Origin: Stutzerimonas stutzeri
GTDB taxonomy: Bacteria; Pseudomonadota; Gammaproteobacteria; Pseudomonadales; Pseudomonadaceae
Direction of reading: 5' to 3'
NCBI GenBank assembly: GCA_002387205.1
Contig: DGLA01000016.1
Span: forward strand, 62,001 to 126,000
Length of the DNA stretch: 64,000 bases
The translations under genes and the position numbers were made by a program. Shown piece after piece: positions 42,358-51,771 of this stretch; the stretch's first letter is position 1; every line of letters starts with the position of its first letter. Below the pieces are notes generated by a model that ran no database searches, was not told the DNA's origin, and saw only the letters and a list, made by a program, of their open reading frames with translations.

Positions 42358-42490
42358 CGCCTAAACTCCTTGCCGCTTTCAATCACCATTCGGTTGACTG
42401 ATGGGATTGCCCATCGTCTTCCTAACGGTTCCCTTGGCCCGTTGTGGCGAGGAAGATACCGGGAACAACAACTTCCAAAAGGGCGTGAAC

Positions 42491-43639
42491 GTGCAGATCC
42501 AGGGTTACTTCGATCTTCGTTTCGAGCAGGTCAGGGACAGGTTCGCCGAACTATTCGAACAGACACAGCAGCGGGGCGCCGCGCTGTGCGTAAAGATTGC
42601 CGGTGAAACGGTAATCGACCTCTGGGCAGGCGTAGCTGACAACGCTGGCGAGCAGCTCTGGGAAACTGACACCCTTGTCAATCTGTTCTCCTGCACCAAG
42701 ACCTTTACCGCCGTCGCGGCATTGCAGCTGGTGGACGAAGGCAAGCTGCAGCTCGATGAACCCATCGCGCGGATCTGGCCCGAGTTCGCGGCCAATGGCA
42801 AACAGGCCGTCACGCTGCGGCAATTGCTCAGCCATCAGGCAGGCCTCCCGGCGATCCGTCAGCCACTGCCCGCCGAGGCCCTGTATGACTGGGACGTCAT
42901 GACGGCTGCGCTGGCCGCGGAAAACCCATGGTGGACCCCGGGCGAGAGCCATGGTTATGCGGCGATCACCTACGGTTGGCTGCTGGGCGAGGTGATTCGC
43001 CGTGCCGATGGACGCGAGCCGGGGCAAGCCATCGTTGCTCGAACTGCCCGGCCGCTGGGGCTCGACTTTCATATCGGTCTGGCCGATTCCGAGTTCGATA
43101 GGGTCGGCTACCTGACCCGGCAAAAGAACAATTTTGGCGACGCGGCTGCGCAGCGCCTGTTCCGCGCGATGACTGGTGATCCAGCCTCGCTGACTGCTCA
43201 GGCATTCACCAACCCGCCCTCGATCATGAACAGCGGCAACAAGCCGGAATGGCGGCGCATGTCGCAACCTGCTGCCAACGGGCACGGTAACGCACGCTCG
43301 TTGGCGGGCTTCTATGACGGGCTGCTCAAAGGCGAGCTGCTCGACCCGGCACTGCTGATGGAAATGACACGCGAACACTGCTTGGGCGAGGATCGCACCC
43401 TGCTCACGCGGACACGCTTTGCCCTTGGCTGCTGGTTGGACCAGCCGGATGTGGAGAACGCAACCTTCGGCATGGGCGTGGGCAGCTTTGGTCATCCCGG
43501 AGCAGGTGGCTGCATCGGTTTCGCTGATCCGCAGCGCGACCTTGCGTTTGGGTTTGTCACCAACACCCTGGGACCCTATGTGCTGATGGACCCTCGGGCC
43601 CAGGCGCTGGCACGCTCGGTAAAGACCTGCCTGGGCTGA
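42491..43639 (+). CDS. Serine hydrolase of the beta-lactamase/EstB family
   Basis: This 382-residue enzyme has the class C beta-lactamase-like fold, acting as an esterase. The nucleophile motif SCTK is at 67-70 and further family segments are LLSHQAGLP and GHPGAGGCIGFADP. No signal peptide is seen with this start, so it is probably cytoplasmic. GTG 42491 is chosen because AAAAGGG lies 7 nt upstream and the N-terminus VQIQGYFDLRF matches the family; the frame is open to ATG 42401, but that N-terminus is not family-like. The natural substrate is unknown. Confidence 0.87.
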   Translation: MQIQGYFDLRFEQVRDRFAELFEQTQQRGAALCVKIAGETVIDLWAGVADNAGEQLWETDTLVNLFSCTKTFTAVAALQLVDEGKLQLDEPIARIWPEFAANGKQAVTLRQLLSHQAGLPAIRQPLPAEALYDWDVMTAALAAENPWWTPGESHGYAAITYGWLLGEVIRRADGREPGQAIVARTARPLGLDFHIGLADSEFDRVGYLTRQKNNFGDAAAQRLFRAMTGDPASLTAQAFTNPPSIMNSGNKPEWRRMSQPAANGHGNARSLAGFYDGLLKGELLDPALLMEMTREHCLGEDRTLLTRTRFALGCWLDQPDVENATFGMGVGSFGHPGAGGCIGFADPQRDLAFGFVTNTLGPYVLMDPRAQALARSVKTCLG

Positions 43640-43778
43640 ACCGCTCGTCTAATTGCCATGCGGCGACTTTTCATAACAATGACCTGCGTCCACAATTTCA
43701 AGCGAATCCTTGCTTTAAGCTGCAGACCGATCCGACGTGGCCTGCCTGGCGTAACCTTTCATTAACGGAACCTGTTGC

Positions 43779-44408
43779 ATGAACCTGCTGAAGCGCGCCT
43801 CCCTGATCCTTTGCATGGCCATTGCTGGCTGTAGTTCAACAAGCGAGAAGCCGGTCGAAGTGGTGGTGCCTGCGCAGCCGATAGTCGATCAGGCCTGGCT
43901 CGATGACTATGAGCCGCGCCTGCGCGATGCGGTGAAAAACAGCAGTTTCGAACTTGAGCGTCGTGATGGATTGCTGATCGTCACCGCGCCGGTCGATGCC
44001 TCTTTCAATCCTGATCGTCCTGGCATGCTTCTGCCTGTTACGCTGGGCCCGATCAGCCGGGTAGCGAAGCTCGTCGAAAACGACGAAAAGACCGCCGTGG
44101 TGGTGTTGGGGCACGCCGACAGCACCGGCTCGGTGGATATCAACCGTGACATCAGCCGTAAGCGGGCCGGTGCGATCGCGGCGATCTTTCGTCTTAGCGG
44201 TTTGAAACACGACCGGCTGCGGATTCGCGGCTTGGGTTCGGATATGCCGCGCGCCTCCAACGAGCATGAAGAAGGGCGCGCTTTGAATCGCAGGGTGGAG
44301 ATGGTGCTGGCCCCTCAGGCAACGCTGCTGTCGCTGATAGCTCAATACAGCGAGACGCCAGCCACACCGACCCAGGTCGCCACTGCGGAAGTAGCCAAGG
44401 CCAAGTGA
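43779..44408 (+). CDS. OmpA-family lipoprotein
   Basis: This 209-residue protein has a lipoprotein signal (MAIAGC, Cys 18). A central spacer follows, and the C-terminal OmpA domain (about 70-180) contains VVVLGHADSTGSVDINRDISRKRAGAIAAIF and RIRGLGSDMPRASN, with the conserved Asp and Arg residues for binding peptidoglycan. An Ala/Thr-rich tail follows. It is the second OmpA-type lipoprotein in the window and is quite diverged from the one at 39 kb. Confidence 0.88.
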   Translation: MNLLKRASLILCMAIAGCSSTSEKPVEVVVPAQPIVDQAWLDDYEPRLRDAVKNSSFELERRDGLLIVTAPVDASFNPDRPGMLLPVTLGPISRVAKLVENDEKTAVVVLGHADSTGSVDINRDISRKRAGAIAAIFRLSGLKHDRLRIRGLGSDMPRASNEHEEGRALNRRVEMVLAPQATLLSLIAQYSETPATPTQVATAEVAKAK

Positions 44409-44501
44409 ATCACCGGCACCGATCAGCTTTGCGCTGAATCAAGCAAGGACGAGCAACAAAGCGGTTAAGCTCATGTATCGACTGATACAGGAAGCCCTGC
44501 G

Positions 44502-45149
44502 ATGACACAGACCCTGGCGGACATGCGCCGCGATTACACCCGTGAAGGACTCAGCGAAGCGAATGCACCGGACGAGCCGTTCAGCCTTTTCCGGCAATGG
44601 TTCGACGATGCCCTGCAGACCGAGCAATCGCCTGTCGAGCCGAATGCCATGACGCTGGCAACCGTCGACGCCGAAGGACGGCCGCACTGTCGAGTGTTGT
44701 TGCTCAAGGCGCTGGATGAGCATGGGTTTACTTTTTTCAGCAACTACGACAGCGCCAAAGCAGAGCAGCTGGAAGCCTGCCCGTTTGGGGCGATGACGTT
44801 CTTCTGGCCTAGTCTCGAGCGCCAGGTGCGCATCGAAGGGCGAATGGAAAAGGTCAGTGCCGCTGAGTCGGACGCCTATTACCAAATGCGCCCGCTAGGC
44901 AGTCGTCTCGGGGCCTGGGCATCACCGCAAAGCCGAGTGATTCGCGACCGCGCCGAGCTCGAGCGACTGCTTGCCGAGACTGAGCAGCGTTTTCTCGACA
45001 CGGCTCCACACTGCCCGCCGCACTGGGGCGGGTATCGCTTGTTGCCCGACCGGATCGAATTCTGGCAAGGGCGCCCGAGTCGTCTGCATGATCGACTCAA
45101 TTACCGGCGGGTTGCCAGCGCTTGGCAGCGCGAGCGCCTGGCGCCCTGA
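44502..45149 (+). CDS. pdxH: Pyridoxamine 5'-phosphate oxidase
   Basis: This 215-residue FMN enzyme makes pyridoxal 5'-phosphate in the cytoplasm. It opens with the family pattern MRRDYTREGLSEANAPDEPFSLFRQWFDDA. FMN contacts lie in HCRVLLLKALDEHGFTFFSNYDSAKAEQL (about 67-95), and the C-terminal active-site block is PHCPPHWGGYRLLPDRIEFWQGRPSRLHDRLNYRR. It is a complete single gene. Confidence 0.97.
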   Translation: MTQTLADMRRDYTREGLSEANAPDEPFSLFRQWFDDALQTEQSPVEPNAMTLATVDAEGRPHCRVLLLKALDEHGFTFFSNYDSAKAEQLEACPFGAMTFFWPSLERQVRIEGRMEKVSAAESDAYYQMRPLGSRLGAWASPQSRVIRDRAELERLLAETEQRFLDTAPHCPPHWGGYRLLPDRIEFWQGRPSRLHDRLNYRRVASAWQRERLAP

Positions 45150-45210
45150 ACGTCGGCCAGCCCTGTTGGTAAATCTGCACCTGGAGGCTGGACTCCTGGC
45201 CTCCGCCTCC

Positions 45211-45450
45211 TTATCGATTGGCTTCGTATTGCTCCAGCTCGCGCTCCAGCCAGGCCTGAAGATCGCGCCGCTTGACGTTTGCTGCTCGAGCTTGTCCCAG
45301 TCGCTGCAGTACCCAGTCGCGCCTGTCCGGATCCTTCCCTGCCAGTGACAGGGCCAGGTCACGATCAGCCCAGCGCCTGAAGCGGACAAACAGCCAGCCA
45401 TGAAATGCCAACCCAGCAAGGGTGGTGACAGCGATGATGAAGTAATCCAT
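45211..45450 (-). CDS. Small conserved membrane protein of unknown function
   Basis: This 79-residue protein has one N-terminal membrane helix (about 3-25) followed by a charged, mostly helical cytoplasmic part (about 28-79) with DPDRRDWVLQRLGQARAANVKRRDLQAWLERELEQYEANR. The pattern of charge and the clean start at ATG 45450 suggest a real gene. I do not recognise a family. It converges on pdxH. Confidence 0.62.
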   Translation of the reverse strand: MDYFIIAVTTLAGLAFHGWLFVRFRRWADRDLALSLAGKDPDRRDWVLQRLGQARAANVKRRDLQAWLERELEQYEANR

Positions 45451-45624
45451 GTATGGGTCTCTGTGCGGTTTGAACAGGCTTACTGCATGCGATGCGGGAT
45501 AGCCTCGCGTAAAGTACGGTCCTAGTTACTGAATGCTGAGTCAGGCCGAGGTGGTTGCCAAGCAATCAATTGCCGCGGCCGACTACACCGTCGGGATCAC
45601 TACTCGTTTCCCTGGAGGGTACAG

Positions 45625-46086
45625 ATGCGCAACTCCATCGTTGCTGTTTCGTTTATCGCCGTGACGCTTGCCGTGAGCGGCTGCACATCAAATCTTACGG
45701 GCGATAGCTATTCGCGTGATGAGGCCCGAACTGTCCAGACGGTGCGTTATGGCACGATTGAATCCTTGCGTCCGGTCAAGCTCGAGGGCACCAAGACTCC
45801 GATCGGTACGGGGGCGGGTGCTGTCGTCGGCGGTATTGCCGGTAGCGGGGTTGGTGGCGGTCGAGGCAGTGCCGTTGCGGCCGTAATCGGTGCGCTTGCT
45901 GGTGGCATGCTCGGCTCGGCAGCTGAAGAGGGCATCACCCGCACCCAGGGCGTAGAAATCACCGTTCGAGAGGATGATGGCAATATGCGCGCCTACGTGC
46001 AGGAAGTAGAGCCTAATCAGGTGTTCCAGGTTGGGCAGCGTGTGCGAATCATGACTGTGAACGGCACCAGTCGTATCGCACCCTGA
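45625..46086 (+). CDS. Glycine-zipper outer-membrane lipoprotein (SlyB/Pcp-like)
   Basis: This 153-residue lipoprotein has its signal and lipobox at LAVSGC (Cys 20). The middle holds the 2TM glycine-zipper: GTGAGAVVGGIAGSGVGGGRGSAVAAVIGALAGGMLGSAAEE (about 61-100). The C-terminal beta-rich tail is EITVREDDGNMRAYVQEVEPNQVFQVGQRVRIM. SlyB proteins stabilise outer-membrane protein nanodomains and are stress regulated in enterobacteria. GGAGGG precedes ATG 45625. Confidence 0.9.
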   Translation: MRNSIVAVSFIAVTLAVSGCTSNLTGDSYSRDEARTVQTVRYGTIESLRPVKLEGTKTPIGTGAGAVVGGIAGSGVGGGRGSAVAAVIGALAGGMLGSAAEEGITRTQGVEITVREDDGNMRAYVQEVEPNQVFQVGQRVRIMTVNGTSRIAP

Positions 46087-46390
46087 CGTGCGGGCGGCAA
46101 ACGCGGCCATCACCGGGGAGATGTCCGCTTGCGAAGCAGAGTGAGCTGCATCCTGCGACAGCTGCTTGCCGAGCCCCCTTGGAGCCAGGCGTGAGTGTAG
46201 GCGTAGCCTGGCTGCCGCCGGAAGGCAGCTGGAGCCGCGTCTTTTTCGTGTTTGGAAATACATCAAATCATGACGTTAGAGCGGTCGGCATGGATAATCC
46301 ACGCACACCGCCGTGCCTCTTTGGGCTGAAATGAGGTGTACCAAGGGATATAACTGCCGTGCTCTTGCGCGGCTATAGGGGTTTTTGCTC
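46087..46390. other. Intergenic region with possible RNA structures ahead of the mrp operon
   Basis: About 300 bp without a gene. AGCCAGGC (46183-46190) pairs with GCCTGGCT (46206-46213). GCTGCC (46211-46216) pairs with GGCAGC (46224-46229) and competes for the shared bases. A T-run lies at 46242-46246. This could be the end of the SlyB transcript or part of the mrp leader. AGGGG at 46377-46381 is the ribosome-binding site of mrpA. Confidence 0.45.
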
Positions 46391-49183
46391 ATGGCGCTTG
46401 CGCTGATAATTGCTCTGCCGTTTCTGGGGATCAGCCTGCCGCTGTTGCTTGAGCGTTTCGGAAGATCCGCCTGCGCATTTGGTGCGGGCCTGGCGCCATT
46501 GATCGCATTGGTACTGCTGTTATCCAAACGCGAGGCCGTATTTGGCGGAGACACCGAAGTACTGGTGTTGCCCTGGCTTCCCGAGTTGGGGTTGAACCTT
46601 AGCCTCAGGCTGGACGGCCTGGGCTTTCTCTTCGCCCTGTTGATCCTTGGGATCGGCCTGCTTGTCATCCTTTACGCGCGTTACTACCTGTCAAAGAGCG
46701 AGCCCATGGGCCGATTTTTCGGCTTCTTCCTGATGTTCATGGGCGCCATGCTTGGTGTAGTGCTTGCTGAAAACCTGCTGTTGATGTTGATGTTCTGGGA
46801 GCTGACCAGTCTTTCGTCGTTCCTGCTGATCGGCTTCTGGAATCACCGCTCGGATGCGCGACAGGGTGCGCGGATGGCGCTCGCGATTACCGGCGGTGGC
46901 GGTCTGGCCCTGCTGGCCGGAATTCTGCTGATCGGTCATATCGTGGGTAGCTTCGAACTGAGCGCCGTGCTTGCATCTGGCGATCTGATCCGCTCCAGCG
47001 CGCTCTACCCGATCACCTTGATCCTGGTATTGCTGGGCGTTTTTACCAAGTCGGCGCAGTTTCCTTTTCACTTCTGGTTGCCACAGGCCATGGCGGCCCC
47101 GACGCCAGTTTCCGCCTTTCTACACTCGGCAACCATGGTCAAGGCAGGCGTGTTCCTGCTGGCGCGGCTGTACCCGGCATTGGCGGATTCGGAATGGTGG
47201 TTCTATCTGGTCAGCCTGACCGGACTTTCGACCTTGCTGCTGGGCGCTGTGATGGCGCTTTTTCAACATGATCTGAAAGGCTTGCTGGCCTATTCGACCA
47301 TCAGCCACCTGGGGCTGATCACGCTGCTGTTCGGTCTCGATTCGGAGATGGGTGCGGTGGCGGCCATCTTCCACATCATCAACCACGCAACGTTCAAGGC
47401 CTCGTTGTTCATGGCTGCGGGGATTATCGATCATGAGACCGGAACGCGGGACATGCGACGCATCAACGGGATGCTCAAATACATGCCGCACACGGCTGCG
47501 TTGGCCATGGTTGCGTCGTTGGCGATGGCAGGCGTGCCGCTGCTCAACGGCTTCCTGAGCAAGGAAATGTTCTTTGCGGAAACGCTCGATCAGCATCTGC
47601 TCGGCAGCTTCTACTGGACGATTCCCGCGCTCGCAACGCTCGCCAGCGCTTTCTCGGTGGCCTACTCGCTGCGTTTCGTACATGACGTATTCTTCAATGG
47701 CGAGCCGGTCGACCTGCCCAAGTATCCGCCCCATGAGCCGGCACGCTACATGAAGATCCCGGTGGAGATCCTTGTCCTGCTCTGCCTGCTGGTCGGCACT
47801 CTGCCAGCCTACACGGTGGCGCCATTGCTGGCCGCGGCAGTCGCGGGCAGCCTCAACGGACCGGTGCCCGAGTACAGCCTGGCCATCTGGCACGGCTTCA
47901 ACCTGCCGCTGGCCATGAGCTTTGTCGCCCTGGGTGGTGGCCTGCTTATCTATTCGATGCGCAAGTATGCGTTTCGCTGGTACGAGGGCTTGCCGCGTGT
48001 CGATTCGCTGCAGGTGTTTGCCCGCGTTGTCAGCGACATTGCTGGTGTCGCCCGCTGGGTTACCGAGCGGCTCGAAAATGGGTCTCTGCAGCGCTATCTG
48101 GCATTGATGCTGCTGAGCTCACTGATACTGGTGGTTTACGCCCTGACCCCACTCGAAGCGCTGCACGGACCCGTCGGGCTCACACCGCTGGATGGTATTA
48201 CGGTATTGGGCCTGGCGCTCCTAGGATTGTCCTCGGTGCTGACCGTGATCTTCCACCGCAGGCGTCTGATGGCACTGATGGTGCTCAGTGTGGTGGGGCT
48301 GTTGGTTTCGCTGGTGTTTGCTCGTTTTTCCGCTCCCGATCTGGCCCTGACCCAGCTGTCTGTCGAGGTGGTGACGATCATCCTGCTGATTCTCGCACTG
48401 TTCTTCATGCCGGACCGTACACCCGTTGAATCCAGTAGCCTGCGCAGCTTCCGCGACCTGGTACTGGCCGCGACCTTCGGCACCATGGTCGCCTTGCTGG
48501 CCTACGCAGTACTTACGCGTCCCTACGACAGCATCGCGTCGTTCTTCCTCGAGAACAGCGTGTCCGGGGGCGGCGGGACCAATGTGGTAAACGTCATTCT
48601 GGTGGACTTCCGCGGCTTCGATACGCTGGGTGAAATCGCTGTGCTGGCGATAGCTGCGGTAGGGATCTACGGCCTGTTGCACGGGTTGCGCTTGCCCCAC
48701 CCGGTCCGCGATTACGGTGGCCGGCTGTGGTCGACGGATCGGCATCCCATGGTGCTGGACACGCTGTCGCGTGCGCTCTTGCCGATGGCATTGCTGGTCT
48801 CGGTATTCATCTTCCTGCGTGGGCATAACCTGCCCGGTGGCGGTTTCATTGCCGGCCTGATCACTGCAGTCGCATTGATACTGCAGTACATCTCGCACGG
48901 TGTCGTCTGGGCGCAGCAGCGTCAGCCGTTCAGCTACCACGGCATGGCGGGGCTGGGCGTGCTGATCGCTGGACTGACCGGACTGGGTAGCTGGGTATTC
49001 GGCCGCCCGTTCCTGACGTCGGCCTTCGGCCATTTCCATCTTCCGCTGATCGGTGAGTTCGAGCTGGCTACCGCGATGATCTTTGACCTGGGCGTTTACA
49101 TGACGGTGGTGGGGGCAACGTTGTTGATTCTCGCCAACATCGCCCATGTCAGTCAGGACGAGTCGTGCAAGGAGGTGCTCTGA
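46391..49183 (+). CDS. mrpA: Na+/H+ antiporter subunit A/B fusion (MrpAB)
   Basis: This is a 930-residue, highly hydrophobic protein. Residues about 1-650 form the NuoL-like MrpA part, with the conserved KSAQFPFHFWLPQAMAAPTPVSAFLHSATMVKAG and HLGLI-type segments. The rest carries the MrpA C-terminal DUF4040-like part, then the MrpB domain with SVFIFLRGHNLPGGGFIAGLITAVALILQYISHG. In Pseudomonas the A and B subunits are normally fused like this. The complex exports Na+ in exchange for H+ and is needed at high pH or salt. Its stop overlaps the mrpC start as TGATG, and AGGAGG drives coupled translation of mrpC. Confidence 0.95.
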   Translation: MALALIIALPFLGISLPLLLERFGRSACAFGAGLAPLIALVLLLSKREAVFGGDTEVLVLPWLPELGLNLSLRLDGLGFLFALLILGIGLLVILYARYYLSKSEPMGRFFGFFLMFMGAMLGVVLAENLLLMLMFWELTSLSSFLLIGFWNHRSDARQGARMALAITGGGGLALLAGILLIGHIVGSFELSAVLASGDLIRSSALYPITLILVLLGVFTKSAQFPFHFWLPQAMAAPTPVSAFLHSATMVKAGVFLLARLYPALADSEWWFYLVSLTGLSTLLLGAVMALFQHDLKGLLAYSTISHLGLITLLFGLDSEMGAVAAIFHIINHATFKASLFMAAGIIDHETGTRDMRRINGMLKYMPHTAALAMVASLAMAGVPLLNGFLSKEMFFAETLDQHLLGSFYWTIPALATLASAFSVAYSLRFVHDVFFNGEPVDLPKYPPHEPARYMKIPVEILVLLCLLVGTLPAYTVAPLLAAAVAGSLNGPVPEYSLAIWHGFNLPLAMSFVALGGGLLIYSMRKYAFRWYEGLPRVDSLQVFARVVSDIAGVARWVTERLENGSLQRYLALMLLSSLILVVYALTPLEALHGPVGLTPLDGITVLGLALLGLSSVLTVIFHRRRLMALMVLSVVGLLVSLVFARFSAPDLALTQLSVEVVTIILLILALFFMPDRTPVESSSLRSFRDLVLAATFGTMVALLAYAVLTRPYDSIASFFLENSVSGGGGTNVVNVILVDFRGFDTLGEIAVLAIAAVGIYGLLHGLRLPHPVRDYGGRLWSTDRHPMVLDTLSRALLPMALLVSVFIFLRGHNLPGGGFIAGLITAVALILQYISHGVVWAQQRQPFSYHGMAGLGVLIAGLTGLGSWVFGRPFLTSAFGHFHLPLIGEFELATAMIFDLGVYMTVVGATLLILANIAHVSQDESCKEVL

Positions 49184-49512
49184 TGGAGGCTGTGTTTGCG
49201 ATTACCCTGGGCGTGATGATGACCAGTGGTGTGTATCTGCTGCTGCGGGCGCGCATCTTTCCAGTTGTTATGGGGCTGACCCTGATTTCATACGCAGTGA
49301 ACCTTTTCATCTTCGCCATGGGGCGTCTCAGTACCGGTGCGCCGGCGGTAATCGGACAGAGCGCCGAGTACGGTGATCCCTTGCCGCAGGCATTGGTATT
49401 GACGGCGATTGTCATCGGTTTCGCGATGACCGCCTTCGTGGTGATTTTGGCGTTGCGTGGTCTAGGCGAGCTGCGGACCGATCATGTAGACGGGCGGGAG
49501 CCGCGCGAATGA
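49183..49512 (+). CDS. mrpC: Na+/H+ antiporter subunit C (MrpC/MnhC)
   Basis: This 109-residue membrane protein has three helices, like NuoK. YAVNLFIFAMGRLSTGAPAVIGQ and DPLPQALVLTAIVIGFAMTAFVVILALR are typical MrpC segments. AGGAGGTG lies just upstream of ATG 49183 and the start shares a base with the mrpAB stop. Its stop overlaps mrpD (ATGA). Confidence 0.95.
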   Translation: MEAVFAITLGVMMTSGVYLLLRARIFPVVMGLTLISYAVNLFIFAMGRLSTGAPAVIGQSAEYGDPLPQALVLTAIVIGFAMTAFVVILALRGLGELRTDHVDGREPRE

Positions 49513-51011
49513 ATCATGCGTTGATCCTTCCGATCCTGTTGCCGCTGTTTGCCGGTTGTGTGCTGCTGTTGACTCATCGCCGAGCTGAGCAGTTCAAGCG
49601 CGTGCTTTCCGTCAGTGCGACCTGGCTGCTCTTGCCACTGACGCTCTGGTTGCTGACGCAAGCCGATTCCGGTGTGCTGTCTGTGTATCGCCTGGGCGAC
49701 TGGCCGCCACCGTTCGGCATCATGCTGCTGCTTGATCGTCTGAGTGCGCTGATGTTGCTGGTGACTGCTATCCTCGCTGCCTTTGCAGTGCTGTATGCCT
49801 CACGAGGTGATGACGGGCGCGGGCCTAACTTTCACGCTTTGTTCCAGTTTCAGCTCGCAGGAATCAATGGCGCTTTTCTCACCGGCGATCTGTTCAACCT
49901 GTTCGTCTTCTTCGAGATCCTGCTGATTTCGTCCTACGCCTTGCTCCTGCACGGGCACGGTGCGAAACGGGTCCAGGCGGGGATCCATTACGTCGTGTTG
50001 AACCTGCTGGGCTCCTCACTTTTTCTCATCGGCGTCAGCATGCTCTATGGGCTGACCGGGACCTTGAACATGGCCGACCTGGCGGTTCGGGTGGGTGCGG
50101 CCGATCCTGCCGAAGCGCCTCTTTTGGCTGCGGCGGGTTATCTGCTGTTGGTGGTCTTTGCGTTGAAGGCAGCCATCTTGCCGTTGTACTTCTGGCTGCC
50201 GCGAGCCTATGCCAGTGCCACGGCTCCCGTCGCCGCGCTTTTTGCGATCATGACCAAGCTTGGCCTGTATGCGATTGTGCGGGTGTTCACGCTTGTTTAT
50301 GGCAGCCAGGCAGGTGTGCTGACCGACATGGCGCTCGACTGGCTATGGCCACTTTCGATGCTCACCCTGGCCGGCGGCGTTCTGGGAGCGCTTGCGGCTC
50401 GCAACCTGCAGATACTCCTTTCCTATCTTGTTGTGGTGTCGGTAGGCACGCTGCTGGCAGGGGTTGCGCTGGGAACGCTGGAAGGCCTTGCCGCCGCCCT
50501 GTATTACCTCATCCATAGCACCTTGGTCGCCGGCGGTCTGTTTCTTCTTGCTGATGTCATTGCCAGGCAGCGGGGCGATAGCGCTGCGGAACTGATCTCG
50601 GCGCCCGCGCTGCGACAGCCGCTGATGCTCGGCGCCTTGTTTTTTGCCGGGGCGATATCGGTGGCCGGGCTGCCACCTTTCTCGGGGTTTCTTGGCAAGG
50701 TGATGTTGCTACGCGCTGTCCCTCCCGGCGTCGATGCCAGCCTGCTCTGGCCGGTGGTATTGATTGGTGGGCTGGGTATGGTGCTCGCCCTGGGGCGTGC
50801 CGGAAGCATGATCTTCTGGCGCTCGAGTGACGCGGCAAGCGTCGGCAAGCCGGCAGATCCTGTCCGTTTGGCAGCGAGCTTTGGTCTGTTGTTTGGTAGC
50901 GTGTTGCTTGTACTCGCAGCCAATCCGATCCACGTCTATGTCCAGGCGACAGCCGCACAGTTGTTCGATCTTGGTCCCTACCTGCAGATCATCCAGGGAG
51001 GTGCCGCTTGA
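49509..51011 (+). CDS. mrpD: Na+/H+ antiporter subunit D (MrpD/MnhD)
   Basis: This 500-residue NuoN/NuoM-like protein has about 14 helices. Core segments include GDLFNLFVFFEILLISSYALL, KAAILPLYFWLPRAYASATAPVAALFAIMTKLGLYAIVR and AGLPPFSGFLGKVMLLRA. These contain the conserved Glu and Lys of the proton path. It starts by ATGA overlap with mrpC and ends in a TTGA overlap with mrpE. Confidence 0.95.
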   Translation: MNHALILPILLPLFAGCVLLLTHRRAEQFKRVLSVSATWLLLPLTLWLLTQADSGVLSVYRLGDWPPPFGIMLLLDRLSALMLLVTAILAAFAVLYASRGDDGRGPNFHALFQFQLAGINGAFLTGDLFNLFVFFEILLISSYALLLHGHGAKRVQAGIHYVVLNLLGSSLFLIGVSMLYGLTGTLNMADLAVRVGAADPAEAPLLAAAGYLLLVVFALKAAILPLYFWLPRAYASATAPVAALFAIMTKLGLYAIVRVFTLVYGSQAGVLTDMALDWLWPLSMLTLAGGVLGALAARNLQILLSYLVVVSVGTLLAGVALGTLEGLAAALYYLIHSTLVAGGLFLLADVIARQRGDSAAELISAPALRQPLMLGALFFAGAISVAGLPPFSGFLGKVMLLRAVPPGVDASLLWPVVLIGGLGMVLALGRAGSMIFWRSSDAASVGKPADPVRLAASFGLLFGSVLLVLAANPIHVYVQATAAQLFDLGPYLQIIQGGAA

Positions 51012-51508
51012 AGTCACGCATCCTGCCCAACCTGCCTTTGACGCTTCTGCTTGCGGCGCTCTGGTTGCTGCTTAACAACACCGTCAGCCTGGGCCACATC
51101 TTGCTCGGCCTGTTCCTGGGTTGGGCCATTCCGCTGCTGGTTGGCGGCTTTCTCATCGATGTCCCTGCGGTACGTCGCCCGATGATGCTCTGCCGCTTCA
51201 CGGCAAAGGTCTTCTACGATATTGCCGTGGCCAACCTTCATGTGGCGAAGCTGGTGCTCGGCCCGCGCGGAAATCTGCAGCCGGCTTTCATCGAGGTACC
51301 GATGGCTATCGAGCATCCTTTCGTCCTGGCGGTGCTGACCAGCATCATCTCGCTGACCCCGGGTACGGTATCCGCCTCGTTGCGAGCCGACCACAGGGTG
51401 CTGTTGATACACGCGCTGGACGCCCCCGATATCGAAGCCGTAGTGGCCGAGGTGAAGAACCGTTACGAAACGCCGTTGCTGGAGATATTCGAATGCTCTC
51501 GTACGTGA
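51008..51508 (+). CDS. mrpE: Na+/H+ antiporter subunit E (MrpE/MnhE)
   Basis: This 166-residue protein has an N-terminal membrane pair (about 8-48) and a cytoplasmic part with the MrpE signature AVLTSIISLTPGTVSASLRADHRVLLIHALD. It starts with TTG 51008 (TTGA overlap with mrpD) behind GGGAGGTG, so expression depends on coupling. Its last 16 bp overlap mrpF. Confidence 0.93.
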   Translation: MKSRILPNLPLTLLLAALWLLLNNTVSLGHILLGLFLGWAIPLLVGGFLIDVPAVRRPMMLCRFTAKVFYDIAVANLHVAKLVLGPRGNLQPAFIEVPMAIEHPFVLAVLTSIISLTPGTVSASLRADHRVLLIHALDAPDIEAVVAEVKNRYETPLLEIFECSRT

Positions 51509-51762
51509 TTCCCCTGTGCATGGCAATCATCGGACTTGCGGCGCTATTGAACGTGGTCCGTCTGGTTCAAGGGCCCGACATGCCCGACCGGGTGCTGGCC
51601 CTCGATACGCTGTACATCAATGCGTTGGCAATGATTGTTCTGTTCGGGATCTGGTTGGCTTCCGATCTCTTCTTCGAAGCTGCGCTGCTCATCGCGGTCA
51701 TGGGCTTCGTCAGCACCGTGGCAGTAGGCAAGCACCTGCTCCACGGCGACATCATCGACTAA
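51493..51762 (+). CDS. mrpF: Na+/H+ antiporter subunit F (MrpF/MnhF)
   Basis: This is an 89-residue protein with three helices. The signature RLVQGPDMPDRVLALDTLYINALAMIVL (about 23-50) is characteristic of MrpF. The overlap with mrpE and GGAGAT upstream support ATG 51493. Confidence 0.93.
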   Translation: MLSYVIPLCMAIIGLAALLNVVRLVQGPDMPDRVLALDTLYINALAMIVLFGIWLASDLFFEAALLIAVMGFVSTVAVGKHLLHGDIID

Positions 51763-51771
51763 GGATCTGCC

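Noticed and set aside
48221..49147. 308-codon frame antisense to mrpA
   Set aside because: Composition is low-complexity polar, as expected for the reverse of a membrane gene.
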